Shown in pieces: positions 1 through 3,701 of a DNA stretch of 5,900 nucleotides (its first letter is position 1; each line of letters starts with the position of its first letter). The notes under the pieces are model-generated. The model was not told where the DNA came from, did no database searches, and was given only the letters and a program-made list of their open reading frames with translations. A program made the position numbers and the translations under genes. The DNA lies in the NCBI GenBank assembly GCA_020350905.1, contig CP070843.1, positions 1,906,243-1,912,142 on the forward strand, read 5' to 3'. This stretch comes from Deltaproteobacteria bacterium. Its GTDB lineage: Bacteria; Desulfobacterota; Syntrophobacteria; BM002.

Positions 1-221
1 GGATACGGGGCCGGGGTCAGGTTGGGCTCTCCCCCGAGCCTGCCGACGATCATCCCGAGCCAGTGCATGTGCCACATCTCTTCTCTGGCGCGAGACAATA
101 AGCTGGCACCAAGCGGAGTGTCCTCCCCTTCCAGGTAACTGTGAACCAGATACCGTAGGATAGCTGCATGCTCTTCAGCCATATCCTTGTTCAACATCGC
201 TATCAATTCCTGCTTTTCCAT
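1..221 (-). CDS. Ferritin-like (bacterioferritin-type) diiron protein, partial
   Basis: The N-terminal 73 residues are visible; the rest runs off the left edge. The protein starts MEKQELIAML and has the first two helices of a ferritin-like four-helix bundle. E17 with the following A-I-L-R-Y and H28 line up with the first helix of bacterioferritin (E-x-x-A-I-x-x-Y). The E48-M-W-H51 motif is the ExxH iron-ligand pair of the second helix. Such proteins oxidise or store iron, or remove peroxide, in the cytoplasm; which one applies cannot be told from this half. The ATG is preceded by a strong Shine-Dalgarno site (AGGAGG, 228-233) at 6 nt, and a good sigma70 promoter lies further upstream. The gene is therefore probably its own transcription unit, separated from the DVU0772-like gene by a terminator. 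Membership of the ferritin-like superfamily is fairly sure; the exact subfamily is not. Confidence 0.8.
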   Translation of the reverse strand, partial: MEKQELIAMLNKDMAEEHAAILRYLVHSYLEGEDTPLGASLLSRAREEMWHMHWLGMIVGRLGGEPNLTPAPY

Positions 222-267
222 TCCGAACCTCCTGTGTTTTCCTGAAAGCGATTTTTCGTCTGCTCTG

Positions 268-297
268 ATAATAGTTGCTCCTGCTAAATCTCGTCAA
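268..297 (-). promoter_or_regulatory. Sigma70-type promoter of the ferritin-like gene
   Basis: On the minus strand TTGACG (292-297) is followed after 18 bases by TATTAT (268-273). This is close to the TTGACA/TATAAT consensus at an allowed spacing. Transcription would begin near 261, giving a leader of about 40 nt before the ATG at 221. It lies just downstream of the terminator at 351-380, as expected for an independent unit. Confidence 0.65.
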
Positions 298-350
298 GGT
301 TTATCAGCCTGCCAAAAAGATAAAGGAATATTACTATCTTGTTAAGCCAC

Positions 351-380
351 AAAAAAGCCAGTCCCACATGAAGACTGGCT
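351..380 (-). terminator. Intrinsic terminator after the DVU0772-like gene
   Basis: A perfect 8-bp stem (AGCCAGTC at 356-363, GACTGGCT at 373-380) with a 9-nt loop is followed on the minus strand by a T run (complement of 351-356). It lies about 75 nt past the stop codon at 455 and before the ferritin-like promoter. The plus-strand tail (CTCTTTC) is poor, so it works mainly on the minus strand. Confidence 0.85.
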
Positions 381-454
381 CTTTCATATTCCAGGCTTTA
401 GCCGCTTGTCTGGCACCAGGAAAAGTACCCGTCACTCTGATACCCACATCCTTT

Positions 455-814
455 TCAATACAAGTCCAGTTTGTTACGAAACCAGTTTTTGAAAGCTTCG
501 CTGATTCCGTAGGTACCTCTCCTGCCGCCCCACGACTCCAGTTCCCTTTTCATCAGATCAGCGGGAACCTCCACTTCACCGACGACTTCGGCTTCAGCTG
601 TGCTCTGCCGCACAAGAAGGAGCTGCGCTGGTGTCTCCCAGGCATCAATGGTGAAGTAGCAACTCACATCGCTGTCAGACCGCACAAAGTCGCGACCATG
701 GGCCCAGGACGATCCCCACTCTAGATAGAGCGCCACCGCCTTTTCAGGAGTCATCTCCAGATTCAGGCAGTCCATGATTTCCTGGTTTTCCTTGATATCT
801 TCTATGCTCAGCAT
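455..814 (-). CDS. DVU0772-family small protein of unknown function
   Basis: This 119-residue soluble protein has no signal peptide or membrane segment. It resembles, from memory, the DVU0772 family found mainly in sulfate-reducing and related Desulfobacterota, which has no known function. Recognisable stretches are the segment around residues 20-34 (E-M-T-P-E-K-A-V, then L-Y-L-E-W-G) and the basic/aromatic C-terminus (K-N-W-F-R-N-K-L, 109-116). Two cysteines (C16, C52) are not arranged as a metal motif. The ATG has a purine-rich GAGGGAG site about 7 nt upstream. It lies 154 nt downstream of rubrerythrin on the same strand with no obvious terminator between, so it may be read as the last gene of that operon or from an unseen promoter. 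It ends at a clear intrinsic terminator. The coding call is firm; the family name is recall, and function is unknown. Confidence 0.8.
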   Translation of the reverse strand: MLSIEDIKENQEIMDCLNLEMTPEKAVALYLEWGSSWAHGRDFVRSDSDVSCYFTIDAWETPAQLLLVRQSTAEAEVVGEVEVPADLMKRELESWGGRRGTYGISEAFKNWFRNKLDLY

Positions 815-885
815 CTGATCACTCCCTCTCTCAACTCTTGGCGGTCAATCGTGAAGGCATGTGTCATTGGGAGTTGTGATTTCTT

Positions 886-932
886 GAGACCCGTAACATT
901 GATCCAGCTATAAGATCCCTCTTGCGGGTCCC
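886..932 (-). repeat. Inverted repeat between rubrerythrin and the DVU0772-like gene
   Basis: GAGACCCG (886-893) and CGGGTCCC (925-932) can form an 8-bp stem with one G-U pair in minus-strand RNA, around a 31-nt loop. There is no T run after it, so it is not a standard terminator. It could be a processing or attenuation hairpin in the leader of the DVU0772-like gene, or chance. Confidence 0.25.
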
Positions 933-961
933 ATTGGGTTGTGGGTTTATGAGTCTAATAC

Positions 962-977
962 TAATCTACTAATCTAC
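962..977. repeat. Tandem 8-bp duplication at the rubrerythrin stop codon
   Basis: TAATCTAC occurs twice head to tail (962-969 and 970-977), with a partial third copy TAATAC at 956-961. The duplication covers the last two codons and the stop of rubrerythrin, and repeats that stop in the same arrangement just after it. It is probably a slippage product. Confidence 0.5.
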
Positions 978-1463
978 TTTGAAAAACGCACTCGCCTTGG
1001 CACCGCATACCGGGCAGGTATCAGGGGCCTCATGTTCAACGGTCATACCGCAGACACTGCAGACGTAGTAGTCCGCATCTTTCAAACTGTCCATGTTCTC
1101 CAAAGCATTCTGATAGAGCTCTGCATGGACCTGCTCCACTTCGTTGGCAAAGACGAAACTCCGCTCCGCCGTCTTGTTGCCCTCCTCTTTGGCGTCTGCG
1201 ATCATTTCAGGATACATGCTCTTGAACTCGTGGGTCTCACCAGCCACTGCCACCTTGAGATTCTCCGCAGTATTTCCAATTTCTCCCAGAGCCCGCAGGT
1301 GAGCATGGGCATGAACGGTTTCAGCTGCGCCCGCAGCCCGAAAAAGTTTGGCAATTTGTGGATAACCCTCCTTCTCAGCCTTGTCAGCGAAGGCGAGATA
1401 TTTACGGTTGGCCTGGGACTCCCCTGCAAACGCATCCCTCAAATGTTGTTCTGACTTAGACAT
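969..1463 (-). CDS. rbr: Rubrerythrin
   Basis: This is a 164-residue cytoplasmic rubrerythrin, which reduces hydrogen peroxide to water with electrons from rubredoxin. The N-terminal ferritin-like domain (about 1-130) carries the diiron ligands: E15, E48-x-x-H51, E76, E79 and E110-x-x-H113. The C-terminal rubredoxin-like domain has C135-x-x-C138-G and C150-x-x-C153-G, which hold one iron. All expected ligands are present, and the length is slightly under the roughly 190 residues of Desulfovibrio rubrerythrin. The ATG has a perfect AGGAGG at 1470-1475. The gene starts 14 nt after the stop of the DUF3786 gene and is the last of a seven-gene run that also encodes its likely electron donor, rubredoxin. 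Its stop codon lies in a short tandem repeat. This is not the reverse (N-terminal rubredoxin) type. Confidence 0.97.
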   Translation of the reverse strand: MSKSEQHLRDAFAGESQANRKYLAFADKAEKEGYPQIAKLFRAAGAAETVHAHAHLRALGEIGNTAENLKVAVAGETHEFKSMYPEMIADAKEEGNKTAERSFVFANEVEQVHAELYQNALENMDSLKDADYYVCSVCGMTVEHEAPDTCPVCGAKASAFFKVD

Positions 1464-1477
1464 TAAGTTCCTCCTTT

Positions 1478-2293
1478 TTAAATAGATGTTAATTTATCGG
1501 CCAGTTTCTCGGCCACAAAAGTTAGACCTTCAAGATCCAGGTAATCAAGGGCAGTCGCATCGAAAAGAATCTTTGCCTGAGCCTCAAATCCCTCTTCCTT
1601 ATCCTCATCCCAAAAAATCAATAAAAGCGGCATTCTGGGAAGTGGCATAAACTTGAACGCCAGATCTCCGTTATGACCATTCAAGACCGGTATACCTCCC
1701 AGTCTTCGGCAGGCGCTTTCCAACTCAGGTCTTGCTCCAGCAAAATACTGATGTATACGTTTGTGGCAACCCTCTTCGAGCGCCACGCGCTTGGGTAAAG
1801 AGTTAGGAAAGTTTTCCAGTCCCACCCAATTACCGCTTAAAGTTTTTGAACCGGAGAAAAAGATATAATTATAGAGAAGCACCTCATCCCAAGGATCGAA
1901 CTCCTCAGTTCCCCCAGCCACATTACCAGTACGACTCATGGTGACAGTACGCTCGAAGTAAGGGATTTCCAGAGCCTCCATACCGTTCTTTGTTGTATAT
2001 GTCAGCCCCAAACCCGGAGCGATTGCCTCGAAGTCATGATTTCCGATCTTCTCCCTCAGATGCTCACGAGTTATCTTGTGGTTATCTTTCTTGACAAAGA
2101 TACCTTTCTCCTTTTGTTCCTCAATTGTCCGGGCCACCTCCTCGAGCGTAGTCTCGTCCAAGTGAGGGCAGTCCCCCAGTTCCTGCCCAAATCCCACCAC
2201 CTGGGTGGCAAAAGCCAGGCAAGATGGTTGGCAGCAGTCACCACAATTGGTCTTTGGCAGTTTCTTGTAGAGTTCTATGGGCCCGAATCGCAT
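1478..2293 (-). CDS. 4Fe-4S domain plus DUF3786 protein
   Basis: This 271-residue soluble protein has two parts. The N-terminus (about 1-60) has C17-x2-C20-x4-C25-x16-C42, the four-cysteine pattern of the PF04060-type Fe-S domain also found at the start of the corrinoid iron-sulfur protein large subunit (CdhE/AcsC); an extra cysteine follows as C21. From about residue 85 onward it resembles DUF3786, common in anaerobes and uncharacterised. The N-terminal cluster suggests electron transfer, but no corrinoid-binding barrel is present, so it is not CdhE itself. The ATG has GGAGAG upstream. The gene begins 18 nt after the RCKP-type mini-protein and ends 14 nt before rubrerythrin, whose Shine-Dalgarno site lies just past this stop. 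Its place suggests a redox partner or a tetrapyrrole/corrinoid-linked role, which is inference. Confidence 0.85.
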   Translation of the reverse strand: MRFGPIELYKKLPKTNCGDCCQPSCLAFATQVVGFGQELGDCPHLDETTLEEVARTIEEQKEKGIFVKKDNHKITREHLREKIGNHDFEAIAPGLGLTYTTKNGMEALEIPYFERTVTMSRTGNVAGGTEEFDPWDEVLLYNYIFFSGSKTLSGNWVGLENFPNSLPKRVALEEGCHKRIHQYFAGARPELESACRRLGGIPVLNGHNGDLAFKFMPLPRMPLLLIFWDEDKEEGFEAQAKILFDATALDYLDLEGLTFVAEKLADKLTSI

Positions 2294-2311
2294 CAGGTCT
2301 CTCCGTCGCCA

Positions 2312-2419
2312 CTATTCCTTCTTTTCAAAGGTCTTCTTGCCGTCACACTCAGGGCACTTCTGAGGTTTGCATCTTCCCTCTTTCTCATGACCGCAGGCAG
2401 TGCACTTGAAAGTAGCCAT
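2312..2419 (-). CDS. RCKP-type rubredoxin-like mini-protein (35 aa)
   Basis: This is a 35-residue protein starting MATFKCTACG. It has C6-x-x-C9-G and C22-x-x-C25, and an R-C-K-P segment (C17) that gives this small rubredoxin-like family its name. The two CxxC knuckles would hold one iron or zinc. It lacks the hydrophobic core of a full rubredoxin, so it may be a minimal electron carrier or a metal-binding chaperone. Although very short, it is well supported: the ATG at 2419 has the nearly full anti-16S match AGGAGGTGA (2424-2432), and it sits 18 nt from both neighbours on the same strand. The stop codon of the gene before (2438-2440) is only a few bases from this ribosome binding site, so translation is probably coupled. 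The family is recalled; iron versus zinc binding is undecided. Confidence 0.85.
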   Translation of the reverse strand: MATFKCTACGHEKEGRCKPQKCPECDGKKTFEKKE

Positions 2420-2437
2420 AGTTTCACCTCCTCCTCA

Positions 2438-2641
2438 TTACTCTCCCCACCAGCCTTTCTTACTATGAGCTTCCCGCTCAGCCTCGGCTAGTTTCTTTAT
2501 CTTATAAGCCGAGTCACGCAGCACAGCGTAGAGTATGCCACACCCCACATCTTCGCGTACAGCATCGCCCTCGTCTGCGAGTTCGAGCATGTTTTCAACC
2601 ATATCAAGCGTCTTCTTAATTGATTCGCTGCAAGGTTTCAA
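2438..2641 (-). CDS. Small conserved-looking protein, unknown function (TTG start)
   Basis: This 67-residue, mostly helical, charged protein ends in a W-W-G-E tail. It has only two cysteines (C4 and C34, the latter in E-D-V-G-C-G), unlike its CxxC-rich neighbours, so it is not a simple zinc ribbon. I recall similar short proteins in sulfate reducers but no function. The start is uncertain: the longest reasonable form begins at a TTG (2639-2641) with only a weak A-A-G-A-A-A-G stretch about 10 nt upstream. The next in-frame ATG gives a protein starting at M14 that would lose C4, also without a good ribosome binding site. It lies 38 nt after rubredoxin and 18 nt before the 35-residue gene, on the same strand, which argues that it is translated. 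A partner or regulator of the surrounding rubredoxins is possible but unproven. Confidence 0.7.
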   Translation of the reverse strand: MKPCSESIKKTLDMVENMLELADEGDAVREDVGCGILYAVLRDSAYKIKKLAEAEREAHSKKGWWGE

Positions 2642-2679
2642 AATAATTGACTTTCTTATGAATATGCTAATAAAAAAGA

Positions 2680-2889
2680 TTAAGATCTCTCTTCAGCAGC
2701 TGACCCTGGACCTGCCAGCGGTCTGAACATCTTTTTGCCGGCGCCACAGACCGGACACTTCCACCCCTCTGGTATATCATTAAACTTGGTTCCTTTGGGG
2801 ATCTTGCCCCTTCTGTCCCCCCGGTCCGGGTCATAAAAGCAACCGCAGTTTACAGTCTGACACTGGTACATGTCCTCCGGATTCGCCAT
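2680..2889 (-). CDS. Rubredoxin, Cx4C (type II-like) variant
   Basis: This 69-residue rubredoxin is a cytoplasmic one-electron carrier with an Fe(SCys)4 site. The C-terminal knuckle C45-P-V-C48-G and the conserved Y19-D-P, P31, G33 and W43 residues are plain. The N-terminal knuckle is unusual: C10 and C15-G are four residues apart instead of two, and the usual aromatic after C-G is a cysteine (C17). Wider spacing of this sort has been reported for a second rubredoxin of Desulfovibrio desulfuricans. About 11 extra residues follow the normal end. I chose the ATG at 2889 (MANPEDMYQC) because AAGGAGAT lies directly upstream and rubredoxins begin this way; an in-frame ATG at 2934 overlaps the previous gene and adds 15 unlikely residues. 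It is the probable electron donor to rubrerythrin in the same operon. Confidence 0.93.
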   Translation of the reverse strand: MANPEDMYQCQTVNCGCFYDPDRGDRRGKIPKGTKFNDIPEGWKCPVCGAGKKMFRPLAGPGSAAEERS

Positions 2890-2921
2890 GGTATCTCCTT
2901 TCCCAACCCTATCGTCTTCTA

Positions 2922-3122
2922 TTAAAGGTGACATTCATCGGCATACTCAGGACAGACTGACCTGATATTGGCCCGGTGCACCTCCATGCACTCGGGACAA
3001 TTGACTTCCAGGTTGTCACCGTCAATGGTTTTGGCTTTGATCTCATCGGCACTCAAATGAGATACCGTGCCACAGCCACAGTGGGGGCATGCTCCCTTGA
3101 CTTCGTATCTCTTTTTAGTCAT
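2922..3122 (-). CDS. Small double-CxxC (zinc-ribbon-like) protein
   Basis: This 66-residue cytoplasmic protein has two metal-knuckle motifs, C12-P-H-C15-G-C17 and C42-P-E-C45, plus C57 and C64 near the end. The 26-residue gap between knuckles fits a zinc ribbon or a loose rubredoxin-like fold binding zinc or iron. I do not recognise a named family. The ATG at 3122 is preceded by GGGAGGAGGAG, a strong ribosome binding site that lies within the 13-nt gap after the stop of the zinc-ribbon gene upstream. The gene ends 32 nt before the rubredoxin ATG. It is the second gene of the redox operon. A role in electron or metal handling is inferred only from cysteine content and neighbours. Confidence 0.8.
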   Translation of the reverse strand: MTKKRYEVKGACPHCGCGTVSHLSADEIKAKTIDGDNLEVNCPECMEVHRANIRSVCPEYADECHL

Positions 3123-3135
3123 CTCCTCCTCCCAA

Positions 3136-3315
3136 TTATTCTGTAGAATCGCTTATTTTGCACGCCCTCTTGGTCCGCCATGAAAAGCCACCACAGGCGC
3201 TGCATTGGGGTAACGTGGTTTTATCCTCCTGCAGGTCTATGTGTTGAGCGCAAGCGTTACACCTGTAGACACCACACGGTACTTCACTGCCAGTTGTGAG
3301 TGCTTCACGCGACAT
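3136..3315 (-). CDS. Zinc-ribbon protein (DUF1451-like), first gene of the operon
   Basis: This 59-residue protein has two knuckles, C19-N-A-C22 and C38-S-A-C41-G, joined by a short linker with L-P before the second. The pattern T-T-G ... G-x-Y-x-C-x-x-C ... L-P-x-C-x-x-C resembles the zinc-ribbon end of DUF1451-type proteins. C14 and C52 are extra. I prefer the ATG at 3315 (MSREALTTG), which has GGAAGGAAGG about 5 nt upstream; an in-frame ATG at 3336 adds seven residues but has only a weak site. It is the first gene after the sigma54-type promoter, with a leader of about 116 nt. The protein could bind zinc structurally or act as a small redox or nucleic-acid-binding factor; its function is unknown. 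Confidence 0.8.
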   Translation of the reverse strand: MSREALTTGSEVPCGVYRCNACAQHIDLQEDKTTLPQCSACGGFSWRTKRACKISDSTE

Positions 3316-3441
3316 TATTGCCTTCCTTCCAGGCATTGTCTTCTATGGGTATTCCGCCGTATCATCAATATTAGGTTCCCATATACTCTCTGTTTATGTT
3401 TGCCTGACGAGCCTCCCTCTCCAATTTCGTGATGACATAAA

Positions 3442-3457
3442 CTCAAGATTCGTGCCA
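3442..3457 (-). promoter_or_regulatory. Sigma54 (-24/-12) promoter of the redox operon
   Basis: The minus strand reads TGGCACGAATCTTGAG. Compared with the sigma54 consensus TGGCACG-N4-TTGCA/T, the -24 half is perfect and the spacing is exact; the -12 half is TTGAG, with A instead of C at -12. The start of transcription would be near 3431. It lies downstream of a sigma54-activator gene on the same strand and of repeated operator-like sites, which strengthens the call. No comparably good -35/-10 promoter was found here. Confidence 0.65.
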
Positions 3458-3556
3458 AGGTGAAACACATTGAAGATGCGCCAGTTAAATCTATTAATAG
3501 TAAATGGTTACATAAAGACAGGAGCGTGGACCACCGAGTCCTACACCGGGGTCAGT

Positions 3557-3584
3557 TGAGACACCTATGAGACACTCGTGAGAT
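3557..3584. promoter_or_regulatory. Proximal activator sites: three TGAGA(C) repeats phased at 11 bp
   Basis: TGAGACAC begins at 3557 and 3568, and TGAGAT at 3579, giving exact 11-bp steps that place them on one face of the helix. They lie at about -126 to -153 relative to the predicted start, a normal enhancer position for sigma54 activators. The same octamer occurs in the distal palindrome. That the neighbouring Fis-type helix-turn-helix protein binds here is inference. Confidence 0.6.
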
Positions 3585-3676
3585 TGGCTGAAATCTTTAA
3601 TCATAACTAATTATAATTATTAATATTATAGACACGGAGGCAGAAAGGGATCTTGAAAGTGTACCAAATTTATCTT

Positions 3677-3701
3677 TGAGACACAAGTGTCTCATGAGAC
3701 A
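3677..3701. promoter_or_regulatory. Distal activator site: perfect TGAGACAC palindrome plus a third half-site
   Basis: TGAGACAC (3677-3684) and GTGTCTCA (3687-3694) are a perfect 8-bp dyad with a 2-bp spacer. A third half TGAGACA (3695-3701) makes a second, overlapping palindrome with 3688-3694. It lies at about -246 to -270 from the predicted start and contains the TGA stop codon (3692-3694) of the activator gene, so the operator is partly inside that coding sequence. Confidence 0.6.

Larger units (their letters stand above)
3316..3691 (-). promoter_or_regulatory. Gene-free regulatory region of the redox operon
   Basis: No protein gene is evident in these 376 bases. On the minus strand they hold, in order of transcription, the outer part of a TGAGACAC palindrome, an AT-rich stretch (about 3595-3632), three 11-bp-phased TGAGA(C) repeats, a 10-bp palindrome CTATTAATAG (3491-3500), a -24/-12-type promoter and a leader of about 116 nt. 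GTTTATG (3392-3398) and CATAAAC (3436-3442) form a loose inverted repeat in the leader. No terminator is seen after the activator gene, so some read-through into the operon is possible. Confidence 0.6.

Noticed and set aside
275..724. A 149-codon plus-strand frame opposite the DVU0772-like gene
   Set aside because: It runs through a terminator and a promoter of minus-strand genes and has low-complexity, domain-free translation.
939..1454. A 171-codon plus-strand frame opposite rubrerythrin
   Set aside because: It is antisense to a gene with all rubrerythrin ligands, and its translation shows no recognisable motif or ribosome binding site.
2680..2934. A longer rubredoxin starting at the ATG at 2934
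   Set aside because: It would overlap the previous gene and lacks a good ribosome binding site, while the ATG at 2889 has one and gives a typical rubredoxin N-terminus.
3393..3435. A 13-codon leader peptide (M-S-S-R-N-W-R...) in the operon leader
   Set aside because: It has no ribosome binding site, no run of regulatory codons and no attenuator hairpin after it.
3677..3694. The TGAGACAC palindrome as a terminator of the activator gene
   Set aside because: The loop would be only 2 nt and no T run follows on the minus strand; the same octamer recurs at 3557 and 3568, which fits a binding site better.
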